DNA from: a bacterium
GTDB taxonomy: Bacteria; Desulfobacterota; Binatia; DP-6
Length of the DNA: 64,000 nucleotides
Assembly (NCBI GenBank): GCA_026129405.1
Contig: JAHCID010000002.1
Location: 248,001 to 312,000, forward strand
Reading direction: 5' to 3'
Numbering within the stretch: the first letter of the stretch is position 1; every line of letters begins with the position of its first letter. Below the pieces are notes generated by a model. It worked only from the letters and a program-made list of their open reading frames with translations. It was not told the DNA's origin and did no database searches. Of the stretch, positions 48,825 through 59,147 are shown piece after piece. The position numbers and the translations under genes are program-made.

Positions 48825-48840
48825 TGCAGACGGCGTGCCA
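48825..48840 (-). promoter_or_regulatory. Sigma-54 (-24/-12) promoter of the small-protein operon
   Basis: On the minus strand the sequence is TGGCACGCCGTCTGCA: consensus TGGCACG, four bases, then CTGCA, with GG and GC exactly 10 bases apart. Predicted start is near 48814, leaving about 25 bases with GGAGGTGA before the ATG at 48789. A dyad lies about 70 bases upstream (48906-48920). Confidence 0.75.
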
Positions 48841-48905
48841 GCTCGGGTGACGGCGTTTCCACGCGCAACCAGGTGAAATCCCGAAGGCATTGGCGGCGTG
48901 CCGAA

Positions 48906-48920
48906 TTGTCTTTTCTACAA
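48906..48920. promoter_or_regulatory. Candidate activator site (dyad TTGTCTTTTCTACAA)
   Basis: Imperfect palindrome in an AT island between divergent genes. Its core TGTCTTTTCTACA matches the dyad at 52452-52464 at 11 of 13 positions. Placed about 70 bases upstream of the sigma-54 -24 element at 48838, the usual distance for an enhancer-binding activator. It also lies upstream of the activator's own operon (48998), so it could serve autoregulation. Confidence 0.55.
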
Positions 48921-48997
48921 CTCGCCCCCCGCCACGGCCTTGCAGGATGTACAAGCGGTCTTCCGCCCGATGCCGGCTCGGCTATGCTCCGGGCGCC

Positions 48998-50431
48998 GTG
49001 ACGCGAACCTGCGACGTCGCCGTGATCGGTGCGGGCTCCGCCGGGATCGCGGCGCACCGCGCCGCCCGCCTGGCCGGAGCGCGGGCCGTGCTCATCGACG
49101 GAGGCCCGTCGGGCACGACCTGCGCCCGTGTCGGCTGCATGCCGTCGAAGCTGCTCGTGGCGGCGGGCGAGGCGGCGCATGCCGTGGCGCGTGCCGGGGA
49201 GTTCGGCATCCGCGTGCCGGACGGCGTACGGGTCGACGCGGCGGCCGTGCTCGGACGCGTGCGGCGCGAGCGCGACCGCTTCGTGGCCGGCGTCCTCGAG
49301 GCCCTCGGCGCCCTGGCGGCGGGCGAACGGGTGTGCGGCCGGGCGCGCTTCGTCGGCCCGACGGCGCTCGCGCTCGAGGACGGCACCCACCTCGACGCCC
49401 GCGCGGTCGTGATCGCCACCGGCTCGCGCTCGCAGGTCCCGGCCCTGCTCGAGCCCGTCCGTGAGCGCGTGCTGACGAGCGACGACGTGTTCGAGCTGAC
49501 CGCCCTGCCGTCGTCGGTGGCGGTGCTGGGCGCCGGTCCGATCGGCCTCGAGCTCGGCCAGGCGTTGGCGCGCCTCGGCGTCCGCGTGACGATCTGTGAT
49601 CGGCTGCGCGAGGTCGGCGGCCTCCGCGACCCCGCGGTGGCGGCCGCGGCGCGCGACGCCCTCGGGGCCGAGCTCGCGTTCGCGCTCGGCGTCACGGTCA
49701 CGGCGGAGCCCCGCGGCGACGGCGTCCGGCTCTGGCTCGACGGAGAGGGGGGACGCCGGCCGCTCGACGTCGAGCGCGTGCTGGCGGCGACGGGACGCGG
49801 GCCAAACGTCGATGCGCTCGGGCTCGCCGCGACCGGGCTCGCCTGCGACGACCGCGGCGTGCCGCTGCACGACGCGGGCACCGGCCAGTGCGGCACCAGC
49901 CCGGTGTTCGTCGCCGGTGACGCCGGCGGCGGGCGCGCCATCCTGCACGAAGCGGTCGACGACGGTCGCATCGCCGGCCGCAACGCGGCCCGCTTCCCCG
50001 ACCTCGAGCGCCCGCGCCGCCGCACGCCGCTCGCCATCGTCTTCACCGAGCCGCAGCTGGCGATGGTGGGCGAGCGCTTCGACGCCCTCGACCGCGACGC
50101 CGTCGCCTTCGGGGCCGCCGACTTCGCGACCCAGGGCCGGGCGCGGGTGATGGCGCGCAACCGCGGCCTCGTGCGCGTGTGGGCCCGCCGCGACGACACG
50201 CGCCTGGTCGGCGGCGAGCTCGCGGTGCCCGACGCCGAGCACCTGGCACATCTCCTCGCCTGGGCGATCCAGGCGGAGTGCACCGTCGAGGAGGCCCTCG
50301 CCATGCCCTGGTATCACCCGGTCGTCGAAGAGGGACTGCGCAGCGCGATCCGCGAGCTCGCCGCCGCGACCCACTCGCGCCCGCCGGAGCGGCCGCAGGA
50401 CCTCGAGTGCGGTCCGGGGGTGTGCGCGTGA
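48998..50431 (+). CDS. Dihydrolipoamide-dehydrogenase-like flavoprotein disulfide reductase
   Basis: 477 residues from the GTG at 48998. FAD motif VAVIGAGSAGIAAHRAARLAG, redox-active disulfide GTTCARVGCMPSK (C-x4-C), NAD(P) motif VAVLGAGPIGLELGQALARLG, second FAD motif PVFVAGDAGG, and a dimerisation domain (LAIVFTEPQLAMVG). The His-Glu pair is in WYHPVVEE. No 2-oxo-acid dehydrogenase genes are near, so it is unlikely to be a housekeeping lipoamide dehydrogenase. The C-terminus adds CGPGVC, a possible extra redox pair. Its stop overlaps the next gene (GTGA), in an operon with a sigma-54 activator. Confidence 0.85.
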   Translation: MTRTCDVAVIGAGSAGIAAHRAARLAGARAVLIDGGPSGTTCARVGCMPSKLLVAAGEAAHAVARAGEFGIRVPDGVRVDAAAVLGRVRRERDRFVAGVLEALGALAAGERVCGRARFVGPTALALEDGTHLDARAVVIATGSRSQVPALLEPVRERVLTSDDVFELTALPSSVAVLGAGPIGLELGQALARLGVRVTICDRLREVGGLRDPAVAAAARDALGAELAFALGVTVTAEPRGDGVRLWLDGEGGRRPLDVERVLAATGRGPNVDALGLAATGLACDDRGVPLHDAGTGQCGTSPVFVAGDAGGGRAILHEAVDDGRIAGRNAARFPDLERPRRRTPLAIVFTEPQLAMVGERFDALDRDAVAFGAADFATQGRARVMARNRGLVRVWARRDDTRLVGGELAVPDAEHLAHLLAWAIQAECTVEEALAMPWYHPVVEEGLRSAIRELAAATHSRPPERPQDLECGPGVCA

Positions 50432-51086
50432 GCGGCACGCCGTGGGACGAGGACGCGCTGGCGGCGGCGCGTCTGCGCAGTCTGGCGCGGATCGTACGCG
50501 CCGTCGGGCACGACGCGCGCGGCGCGCTCGGCACCGTCACGCTGCACGGAACGCTCCTCGTGAAGGCGCTCGAGGCGGACGCGGCGCCCCCCGGCGAGCG
50601 CACGCGGCGCTGGGCGTCGGGGATGCACGAGGGATGCGTGCGCCTCGAGCGCCTGCTCGACGCCGTGCTCGGCTTCCTCGCCGTTCCGCGCGGCGGCGAC
50701 GCGGTGCTGGCGCCGGTGACGGCGTCGCTCGTCACCCTCGTGCGGCCCTACGCGCTCGCGCAGCGCGTGGGGCTCATCGTGCACGACGGCGTCGCCCAGG
50801 GCCCGGCGGTGCCCGAGGTGGTGCGGCAGGTGCTCCTCGACGTTGTGCTCGCCGCCATCGAAGCGGCCGGCGAGGGCGGCGAGGTGACGGTCGCCACCGC
50901 GACCGCGGGCGGCAGGGGTAGCGTGACCGTCACCGGGCCGAGCCCGCCGGGCGACCTCGCGTCGCAGCTGCGGCCGTGGCGCGCGGCCCTCGCCGAGGCC
51001 GGTACGATGGTCGAGGTCGCCGCCGGCGGCGGGTTCGCGGTCACCGTTGACATTTCGCCTCGCGACACCCAGGAGACGCGCTGCTG

Positions 51087-51087
<1 letters not shown>
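50428..51087 (+). CDS. Degenerate histidine-kinase-like protein (ChpT-like or pseudokinase)
   Basis: 219 residues, no sensor domain. The DHp-like part has LARIVRAVGHDARGALGTVTLHGTLL, with a plausible phospho-His (GHDARG). The ATPase-like part keeps the fold outline (VVLAAIEAAGEGGEVTVATA) but the N-box Asn is Ala, and no DxGxG or GxGLG motif follows (VTVTGPSPPGD instead). It should not bind ATP normally. This resembles the ChpT class of phosphotransfer proteins or an allosteric pseudokinase. GTG overlaps the flavoprotein stop; the activator ATG overlaps its own stop by one base, so all three are co-expressed. Confidence 0.7.
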
Positions 51088-52442
<1,355 letters not shown>

Positions 52443-52451
52443 CCGCGGCCA

Positions 52452-52464
52452 TGTAGTTTCTACA
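52452..52464. promoter_or_regulatory. Candidate activator site (perfect dyad TGTAGTTTCTACA)
   Basis: Perfect 5-bp arms around TTT, ten bases after the activator stop and about 53 bases upstream of the -24 element at 52517. Matches the dyad at 48906-48920 at 11 of 13 core positions. Likely enhancer site for the PLD gene. Confidence 0.55.
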
Positions 52465-52515
52465 CGCCGCCCCGGCCGCGCAGCGCGGCGCCCTTCGGAA
52501 ACGCGGAGTTGCCGA

Positions 52516-52531
52516 TGGCATGCGACCTGCT
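52516..52531 (+). promoter_or_regulatory. Sigma-54 (-24/-12) promoter of the PLD-VTT gene
   Basis: TGGCATGCGACCTGCT: GG and GC 10 bases apart, TGGCATG and CTGCT blocks. Predicted start near 52542, right at the ATG at 52541, so translation may begin at a downstream GTG (52601 or 52628) or from a near-leaderless message. Confidence 0.6.
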
Positions 52532-52540
52532 GACCGGCGC

Positions 52541-54585
52541 ATGGCCGTGCAACCGCTCGCGCAGTCCCGCCACGCGACGCGCGCCGCAGACGACGCCATC
52601 GTGGCTGCCGGACGCAACGCCTGGTGCGTGGAGCGAGCCGACCGGGTCGCCTTCCTGGTCGACGCCGCCGACTACTTCGCCGCCTTCGCCGCCGCCGCGC
52701 GGCGGGCGCGCGAGAGCATCCTCGTCGTCGGCTGGGACGTGCAGGAGGGCACGCCGCTCTTCCCCGCCGCCGCCGAGCCCGAGCGCCGCAGCCTCGGGCA
52801 GTTCCTCGACGAGCTCTGCCGGGCGCGGCGCGACCTGCGCGTCCACGTCCTCGACTGGAACTTCTCGCTGGTGTTCGCGCTGGAGCGCGAGCTGCTCCCG
52901 ACCTGGCGCTCGGGCTGGCGCCGCCATCGCCGCGTGCGCTTCCGGCTCGACGCCGAGCATCCGCTCGGCGGCTGCCATCACCAGAAGATCGTCGTGATCG
53001 ACGACACCATGGCCTTCGTCGGCGGGCTCGATCTCACCACCTCGCGCTGGGACACCTCGGAGCATGCCGCCGCGGACCCGCGGCGCCGTGGGCCCGACGG
53101 GACGCCGTACGCTCCGTTCCACGACGTGCAGATCGCCGTCGGCGGCCCCCTGTGCAGCTGGAGCGCCTTCACACGCGGCGCTGCAGCGGGCGACCGGGCG
53201 GGAAGCGCCTGCGGGCGCCGCGTCGGCCCTCGGAGGCCTGGCCGCCGGCGCTGCGCGCCGATCTCACCGACGTCGACGTCGCGCTCGCGCGCACCGAGCC
53301 GGCCTACGCCGGCCGCCGCGAGGTGCGCGAGGTCGAGGCGCTGTTCGCCGATACGATCGCGGCCGCGCGCGAGGTGCTCTACGTGGAGAACCAGTACCTC
53401 ACGGCGATCGGTCTCGGCGAGGCGCTCGCGGCGGCGCTCGCGAAGCCGCACGGGCCCGAGGTGATCCTCGTCGTGCCGCAGACCTGCTCGGGATGGCTCG
53501 AGGAGGGCACGATGGGCGTGCTGCGGGCGCGTCTCGTGCGCCGCCTGCGGGCCGCCGATCGCTTCGGACGCCTCTACGCCTATGCCCCCTGCGTGCCGGG
53601 CTCCGACGGACCCGTCTTCGTCAACGTCCACGCGAAGGTGATGATGGCGGACGACGCGCTCCTGCGCATCGGCTCGGCGAACCTCAGCAACCGCTCGATG
53701 GGGATGGACACCGAGTGCGACCTCGCGCTCGAGTCGCACGGCGACCACCGGATCGGTGCGACGATCGTCGGCCTCCGCGACCGGCTCCTCGGCGAGCATC
53801 TCGGCGTGGCGCCGGCGGCGTTCGCCGACGCCGTGCGCGCCGCGGGCTCGGTCGGCCAGGCGATCGAGCGCCTGCGCGGCGGCCCGCGCACACTGGTGCC
53901 GCTCGCCGACGTCGATCCCGGCTGGCTCGACGAGACCCTGCCTCCCACCGTGTTCCCCGACCTCGAGCGCCCCGTCGCCGACGTCGCGCCCCTCGCCGAG
54001 ACGCTGCCGCCGGGCCTGCGCGAGCCGGTGCTGCGCACGGCGCTCCGCGGCCTCGGCGTGCTCGCCGTGCTGCTCGGTCTCGCGGCGCTGTGGAACGCCA
54101 CCGGCCTGCACGACGCGATCGTGCCGTCGACGCTGGCGGCGTCGCTGGCGCCGCTGCGCGAGAGCGCCGCCGGGCCGCTGGTCGCACTGGCCGGCTTCGT
54201 CGTCGCGGCGACGTTCCTCGTGCCCGTGACCGCGCTCATCGCCGCCACCGTGCTGCTCTTCGGGCCGGCGCTCGGCGCACCCCTGGCCCTGGTCGGGAGC
54301 CTGCTCGCCGCCGGGGCGGCGTATGCGATCGGCCGGCTCTTGTGGCGCGATACCGTGCGGCGGCTCACCGGCCCGGCGCTCGGGCGCGTCGCACGGCAGC
54401 TCGCGCGTGCCGGGACGACGGGGGTGGCCGCCGTGCGCCTCGTCCCCGTGGCGCCGTACACCGTCGTCGGCGTGGTCGCGGGGGCGCTCCAGGTGCGCTT
54501 CCTGCCGTATCTCGCCGGCACCGCGCTCGGCCTCCTGCCGGGGATCCTCGGGCTCTCGCTCTTCGCCGACCTGCTGATCGGCTGA
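52541..54585 (+). pseudogene. PLD-family phospholipase/cardiolipin-synthase-like with VTT domain, frame-disrupted
   Basis: Two HKD motifs are visible: HHQKIVVIDDTMAFVGGLDL in one frame and NVHAKVMMADDALLRIGSANL in another. After them come about 200 residues with VTT/DedA-like membrane helices (FVVAATFLVPVTALIAATVLLFGP, AVRLVPVAPYTVVGVVAGAL). The protein leaves the first frame near GGCCCCCTG (53150), is best read as HAALQRATGREAP in a second frame, and resumes in a third by WPPALRADL (53245). Two one-base changes within about 100 bases explain this. Either an assembly error or a real lesion is possible; both catalytic halves look intact. Likely role: phosphatidyl transfer or hydrolysis at the membrane. 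Confidence 0.75.
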
Positions 54586-54589
54586 CGGC

Positions 54590-55261
54590 ATGGTCGTGGC
54601 GACGTGGAACGTCCACGGCTGCCGCGGCGGTGACGGCCGCTGCGATCCGGAGCGCGTGGCCCGGGTGGTCGCGGAGCTCGACGCCGACGTCGTCGGCCTC
54701 CAGGAGATCGAGCCCGCGGTGGTCGACGTCATCGCCGCGCACACCGGACACACGGCCATCGCGGCTCCGACCCGCACGCATCATCCCGGCACGGGCGGCA
54801 ACGCGCTCCTCACGCGCCATCGCGTGGCCGCCGTGCGCCGTCACGATCTGTCGCGCGCCGGGCGCGAGCCGCGCGGCGCGCTCGACGTCGACCTGTCGCT
54901 CGTCGGGCGCCGCTGCCGCGCGCTCGTGACCCACCTCGGGCTCCAGGGCGCCGAGCGGCGCGCCCAGGTCCGCCAGCTCCTCGCGCTGCTGGGGGCCGAC
55001 CCCGCGCCGGGCGGGCTCACGGTGCTGCTCGGCGACCTCAACGAGTGGCTCGGCCCGGGCCGCGCGCTGCGTGCGCTGCGCCGCGGCTTCGCCTGCGGCG
55101 GAGCGCGCTCCTTTCCGGCCCGGCTGCCGCTCTTCGCGCTCGACCGCGTCGTCGTGCGGCCGGCCGTGGCGCTGCAATCCGTGCGCGCGCACGGCTCGCG
55201 TCTCGCGCGCATCGCGTCCGATCACCTGCCCGTGGTCGGCGTCATCCGGGGGTGGACATGA
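54590..55261 (+). CDS. Endonuclease/exonuclease/phosphatase family protein
   Basis: 223 residues, only 4 bases after the PLD gene. Catalytic motifs of the DNase I-like fold: ATWNVHG (Asn), VGLQEIE (Glu), HPGTGGNALLT, VTHLGLQG, LLGDLNEW (Asp/Asn) and SDHLPVVG (Asp-His). No signal peptide, so cytosolic. PLD-VTT genes are often paired with such hydrolases, which suggests a phospholipid or phosphodiester role; DNA repair is the other family option. Confidence 0.87.
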   Translation: MVVATWNVHGCRGGDGRCDPERVARVVAELDADVVGLQEIEPAVVDVIAAHTGHTAIAAPTRTHHPGTGGNALLTRHRVAAVRRHDLSRAGREPRGALDVDLSLVGRRCRALVTHLGLQGAERRAQVRQLLALLGADPAPGGLTVLLGDLNEWLGPGRALRALRRGFACGGARSFPARLPLFALDRVVVRPAVALQSVRAHGSRLARIASDHLPVVGVIRGWT

Positions 55262-55386
55262 ACGGGTGGACACGAACGCGGCGGTCGTGAGCGGCCTCGT
55301 CGATTCCGATCCGCAGCCGCCGCGGCTGCTGGCACACCTCGCCTGGCTCGAGTCGGACGCCGGGCCGGGGCCGCGATGGCGCGCGC

Positions 55387-56217
55387 TCATTCGACGACGA
55401 TGCGCTGCCCGGCGTAGTTGCGCGGTCCCACGTAGCGTACCATCGCGGGCGGCTCGCCGTCGTCGACGTAGAAGTGGGTGTCGGGGGCGAGCTTCCGGAT
55501 CAGCGGATCGATCAGCCAGAACACCGTCGGGCGCAGCGCGTAGCCGCGGGTGGTGAGGCGCACGCCGGGGCGGCGGACGCTGTCGCCGCCGTCGGCGACC
55601 AGCTCCATGTCGAGCGCGCGCGGCTTCGGCGTCGGCGCCACGGTGCGAAAGACGAGCCGGCCGTCCTCGGCGTTCTTCGCGAAGCTCTTCACGACCACGA
55701 AGACGAGGGGCCCGAAGTAGGTGCCGGGCGGGAGCGCCATGGCCTCGTCGATCTCCACGCGCTCGCCGTCGTCGGTGTAGAAGCCGCGGACGCGGTCGCC
55801 GGCCACGTCGATGCGCAGATCGACGGTGGGCTTGCCGCGCGTGTCCCGGATCGTGGTCCGCCCGTGCAGCGTCTCCAGCGTCGTTCCGACGCGCGCGACC
55901 GCGACGTCCTCGTCGCTCGAGCCGTCGGCGAAGTAGGCCACGCGCTTTGCGGTGATCACGTCGCCCGTGCGCGTCTGGTGGAAGACGACGGTACCGACGT
56001 GCGCCTTGCCGCCGGATGCGTAGATCGCCGAATAGCCCGACACCTCGCCCTCGCCCCAGGCGAGGCGGATCGGATCGCCGGCGTCGCGCGCCTGCGCGTG
56101 CGCCGCCGGCAGGACGAGAACGAGGACGTGGAGCAGAAGTGCGACGCGGCCCGGGCGGATGCGAGCGCCCGGGCCGCGCAGGGTCGGGTGGGGGCCGCGG
56201 GGGCAGCGCCGTGACAC
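55387..56217 (-). CDS. Exported hypothetical protein downstream of DUF1328
   Basis: 276 residues from a GTG at 56217, with a long basic leader then a hydrophobic core (VALLLHVLVLVLPAAHAQA). The mature part is beta-rich and resembles periplasmic DUF3108/DUF6134-like proteins: YSAIYASGGKAHVGTVVFHQ, RVRGFYTDDGERVEIDEAMALPPGTYFGPLVFVVVKSF. It lies 12 bases after the DUF1328 gene and is therefore under the same sigma-54 promoter. Function unknown. Confidence 0.7.
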   Translation of the reverse strand: MSRRCPRGPHPTLRGPGARIRPGRVALLLHVLVLVLPAAHAQARDAGDPIRLAWGEGEVSGYSAIYASGGKAHVGTVVFHQTRTGDVITAKRVAYFADGSSDEDVAVARVGTTLETLHGRTTIRDTRGKPTVDLRIDVAGDRVRGFYTDDGERVEIDEAMALPPGTYFGPLVFVVVKSFAKNAEDGRLVFRTVAPTPKPRALDMELVADGGDSVRRPGVRLTTRGYALRPTVFWLIDPLIRKLAPDTHFYVDDGEPPAMVRYVGPRNYAGQRIVVE

Positions 56218-56229
56218 GGGCAGCGGGCG

Positions 56230-56409
56230 CTACGGGAGTGGTGTCGATCGGCCGCCGATCGCACGCCCGAAGATACCGATGGCGAGGACGACGATCCCGA
56301 GCACCGCCAGGAGCCAGCCGATGTCGGCCGACATGCCGGCGACGCCGCCGAAGCCCAGCGCGGCGGCGACGAGCGCGATGATGAAGAACGTGATCGCCCA
56401 GCTCAGCAT
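56230..56409 (-). CDS. DUF1328 (YtjA-type) small membrane protein
   Basis: 59 residues: MLSWAITFFIIALVAAALGFGG then a second helix (IGWLLAVLGIVVLAIGIFG). This closely matches the DUF1328/YtjA family of tiny two-helix inner-membrane proteins induced by envelope or osmotic stress. AAAGGAG precedes the ATG at 56409. Served by the minus-strand sigma-54 promoter at 56449-56464. Confidence 0.88.
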   Translation of the reverse strand: MLSWAITFFIIALVAAALGFGGVAGMSADIGWLLAVLGIVVLAIGIFGRAIGGRSTPLP

Positions 56410-56448
56410 GGTGGGTTCTCCTTTCGCAGACGTCTCGTCGTGAGCAGG

Positions 56449-56464
56449 AGCAACGGCCATGCCA
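56449..56464 (-). promoter_or_regulatory. Sigma-54 promoter of the DUF1328 operon
   Basis: Minus-strand TGGCATGGCCGTTGCT: near-consensus TGGCATG, four bases, TTGCT, correct 10-base GG-GC spacing. Predicted start near 56438, giving a leader of about 29 bases that includes AAAGGAG. Confidence 0.75.
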
Positions 56465-56504
56465 CCATGGCCGCCACGCGCGTGCGGCGCGCGCCGCCCG
56501 CGGC

Positions 56505-56530
56505 GTTGTAACTCCTGGAAAGGTTGTAAG
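56505..56530. promoter_or_regulatory. Shared upstream element with two GTTGTAA repeats
   Basis: GTTGTAA occurs at 56505-56511 and again at 56523-56529, 18 bases apart, in an AT-rich patch between divergent sigma-54 promoters. The first copy followed by CTCCTGGA resembles the TGTAN..CT..A dyads elsewhere, but more weakly. Likely enhancer region for both directions. Confidence 0.45.
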
Positions 56531-56619
56531 GCGCTCGTCCCGCGGCCGGTGTCCCGCGGGCTCGGCCCAGCGCCGGGGATCCTTTGGAGACGCGGGCGTT
56601 GCGGCGGCGGCGCCGCGGT

Positions 56620-56635
56620 TGGCGCGGAACCTGCT
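56620..56635 (+). promoter_or_regulatory. Sigma-54 promoter of the BON/SGNH operon
   Basis: TGGCGCGGAACCTGCT: TGGC block, CTGCT block, GG-GC spacing 10. One position (G for A) departs from TGGCA. Predicted start near 56646, 48 bases before the ATG at 56694. Confidence 0.65.
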
Positions 56636-56693
56636 GAACCTTCGCAGACCCGCGGTAGGCCTGCGGGATCCCATCGGAGTGGAGGAGACTCGC

Positions 56694-57728
56694 ATGCACA
56701 AGTCGATCGCTCTCACGCTCGCGGCGTTCGCCGCGGGCGCGTGGTTCGTCATCACCCCCGACGTTCGCGCCGCGGCGCCGGCGGATGCGTGGATCACGAC
56801 GAAGGCGAAGATCGCCCTCGTCACCGCCGACGACGTCTCGGCGATGGCCGTGAACGTCGACACCATCGACGGCCGGGTCACGCTGCACGGAACCGTCGAC
56901 TCGGAGGCCGAGAAGGCGAAGGCCGAGGACGCCGTCGCGCAGATCGCCGGCGTGCGCGAAGTGCGCAACATGCTCCAGGTCGTCGCGCCGTCGCGCCAGG
57001 AGTCGATGCAGGTGCTCGACGAGAAGCTGCGCGAGAGCGTCGTCGAGACGCTGAAGCGCGACCGACAGCTCGCCGACGTCTCGGTCCAGTCGGTGAACGC
57101 CGGCGTGGTGCTGCTCGCCGGCACGGTGCCGACGCTGACGGCGCATCTCGACGCCCTCGAGACGGTGTCGGCGGTGCCGGGCGTCCGCCGCGTCGAGACC
57201 GAGATCAAGAGCCCCGACCGACTCGGGGACGCCGAGATCCAGAAGGAGCGCGGCGTCGCCGGCGCGACGACGGGCGGCGTCGGCGACATGTGGCTCACCT
57301 CGGCGGTGAAGCTGCGGCTGCTGGCCGACGAGCGCGTGCCGGGCATGGACATCAACGTCGACACCACGCGCGGCACGGTCACGCTCTTCGGCATCGTGGC
57401 GACGAACGAGGCCAAGGCGGCGGCCGAGCAGGACGCGAAGAAGGTCGAGGGCGTCCGCACGGTGAAGAACGCGCTCCAGGTGGTGCCCGAGGAGCGGCAG
57501 GAGCAGGTCGCCGCGAAGGACGAGGAGCTCCAGGAGCGCGTGGAGCAGAAGCTCGCGCAGAGCGAGGCGCTCGGCAAGGCGGGCGTCGACGTCGACGTGA
57601 AGAACGGCGTCGCGCGCCTCACCGGCACCGTGCCGTCGTCGGAGGACCGGCTGCGCGCGGCCGTCCTGGCGCGCACCACCCCGGGTGTCCGTGCCGTCAC
57701 CGAAGAGCTGCGCGTCGAGACCAATTGA
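56694..57728 (+). CDS. Exported protein with four BON domains
   Basis: 344 residues; ATG with GGAGGAG upstream; signal peptide (SIALTLAAFAAGAWFVITPDVRA). Four BON repeats follow: residues about 25-90 (VNVDTIDGRVTLHGTVDSEAE), 95-165 (VNAGVVLLAGTVPT), 195-260 (VDTTRGTVTLFGIVATN) and 265-340 (VDVKNGVARLTGTVPSSED). BON domains occur in OsmY-type periplasmic proteins and bind phospholipid or protein surfaces under osmotic stress. Followed 22 bases on by the SGNH gene. Confidence 0.85.
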   Translation: MHKSIALTLAAFAAGAWFVITPDVRAAAPADAWITTKAKIALVTADDVSAMAVNVDTIDGRVTLHGTVDSEAEKAKAEDAVAQIAGVREVRNMLQVVAPSRQESMQVLDEKLRESVVETLKRDRQLADVSVQSVNAGVVLLAGTVPTLTAHLDALETVSAVPGVRRVETEIKSPDRLGDAEIQKERGVAGATTGGVGDMWLTSAVKLRLLADERVPGMDINVDTTRGTVTLFGIVATNEAKAAAEQDAKKVEGVRTVKNALQVVPEERQEQVAAKDEELQERVEQKLAQSEALGKAGVDVDVKNGVARLTGTVPSSEDRLRAAVLARTTPGVRAVTEELRVETN

Positions 57729-57750
57729 GGGACGGGAAGGACGTCTCACC

Positions 57751-59145
57751 ATGAACGCACGACGTGTCTGCACCATCGCCCTGGCCGGCCTCGTGGCCGG
57801 CCCGGGCGTCGGCCTCGGCCTGCCGGACGCGGCGACCGCCGGCTCGGCGCTGCTGCGCCGGACCGTGGTGATCGGCGACAGCATCCTCGCCGGCTTCGGC
57901 GACGGCGGGCTGCGGCGCAACGGTCCGATGGGACAGCGCAACGCCGCACCGCGCCTGATCGCGCGGCGGGCGGGGGTGAAGCTGCAGCAGCCGGCCATGA
58001 CGGCGCCGGGCTTCCCGCCGCCGTTCCGCATCGTCGATCGCAATCGCAACGGCCGGCTCGACCCCGGCGAGATCGAGCGCCGGTCGAGCGGCATCGGCTT
58101 CCGCGCCAACGCCGGCGTCGCGGCGCGCAACCTCGCCGTACCCGGCGAGAGCGTCGCCACGGTGTTCGAGCAGGTCGACGCGGGGGACGTGGCCGGCCAG
58201 CTCTTCGGCGGCGACGCCGACGGCCGCGACCTCATGAAGTTCGCCATCCTCGGCCTGCCGCTGCGCGACGAAGGCGTGTCGCAGGTGCGCCGCGCCCGCG
58301 ACATCGGGCCGACCTTCCTGCTCGTGTGGCTCGGCAACAACGACGTCCTCGACATGGCGACGGCCACCAACCCGAACGCCGTCGACGAGACGCCGGAGGC
58401 GTTCGGCGTCATGTATCGCCGCCTGCTGAACGCGCTCGCCGACACGGGCGCGCCCATGGCGGTGGCGAACCTGCCCGACGTGACCCAGATCGCGGCGCTG
58501 CGCCCCGCCGCCGGCGAGGTGACGCAGTGCCGCCGCGGCGACGGCACGATCCTGCCCGTCGCCGCCGACGACCTCCTGCCGCTCGATCTCGACACCGCCA
58601 CCCTGCCGACGCCGTCGTGCGGCGACGTGCTCGACGCCGACGAGCGGGCGCGCATCCGCGCCACGATCCAGGCCTTCAACGCGGAGATCGCCGCCGCCCT
58701 CGACGAGATCGAGACGACGCGCGGCGTTCCCGTCGCCCGCGTCGACGTGTTCGCGCTCTTCGACGGGATCGCGACCACGGGCTACGACGTCCGCGGCGAC
58801 GGGACGCTCGTCCTCACCACGAAGTACCTGGGCGGCGTCTTCGGGCTCGACGGCGTCCATCCGACGCGCACGGCCCACGCCCTCATCGCCAATGCATTTC
58901 TCGACGCGATCGAAGCGCGCTTCGGCGAGGCCATCCCGCGCGTCAACGTGGCGGCGATCGCCAACGGCGATCCGCGCGTGCGCAACCGCTTCGCGCCCGC
59001 CGGCGAGGCGCCGTTCGGCCTCTTCGCGCCGGACGAGATCCAGAACCTGATGCCGTCGGTCTTCCAGGACATCGCCGACGACGGCGGCGACTTCCTCGAC
59101 GACCTCGAGAAGAAGGTCGGCGATTTCTTCGACGACCTGTTCTGA
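57751..59145 (+). CDS. Exported SGNH/GDSL hydrolase
   Basis: 464 residues; signal peptide (TIALAGLVAGPGVGLGLPDAATA). Catalytic blocks: VVIGDSILAGFGD (Ser), the Gly/Asn oxyanion block is represented by LVWLGNNDVLD, and DGVHPTRTAHALIANAF supplies the Asp-His. It is an ester hydrolase of lipids, acetyl groups or glycans in the periplasm or outside. An EF-hand-like DRNRNGRLDPGEIE loop lies near residue 100 and may bind calcium. The last 40 residues are acidic (FDDLF end). Second gene of the sigma-54 operon. Confidence 0.83.
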   Translation: MNARRVCTIALAGLVAGPGVGLGLPDAATAGSALLRRTVVIGDSILAGFGDGGLRRNGPMGQRNAAPRLIARRAGVKLQQPAMTAPGFPPPFRIVDRNRNGRLDPGEIERRSSGIGFRANAGVAARNLAVPGESVATVFEQVDAGDVAGQLFGGDADGRDLMKFAILGLPLRDEGVSQVRRARDIGPTFLLVWLGNNDVLDMATATNPNAVDETPEAFGVMYRRLLNALADTGAPMAVANLPDVTQIAALRPAAGEVTQCRRGDGTILPVAADDLLPLDLDTATLPTPSCGDVLDADERARIRATIQAFNAEIAAALDEIETTRGVPVARVDVFALFDGIATTGYDVRGDGTLVLTTKYLGGVFGLDGVHPTRTAHALIANAFLDAIEARFGEAIPRVNVAAIANGDPRVRNRFAPAGEAPFGLFAPDEIQNLMPSVFQDIADDGGDFLDDLEKKVGDFFDDLF

Positions 59146-59147
59146 CC

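Noticed and set aside
48938-48960. A sigma-54 promoter for the reductase/activator operon around TTGCAGG
   Set aside because: TTGC is present, but the bases 12 upstream are CG rather than GG, so the spacing and -24 element fail.
52443-52540. A terminator reading of the TGTAGTTTCTACA palindrome after the activator gene
   Set aside because: The stem is only 5 bp with AT pairs and has no T-tract. Its match to the dyad at 48906 and its distance from a sigma-54 promoter fit an activator site better.
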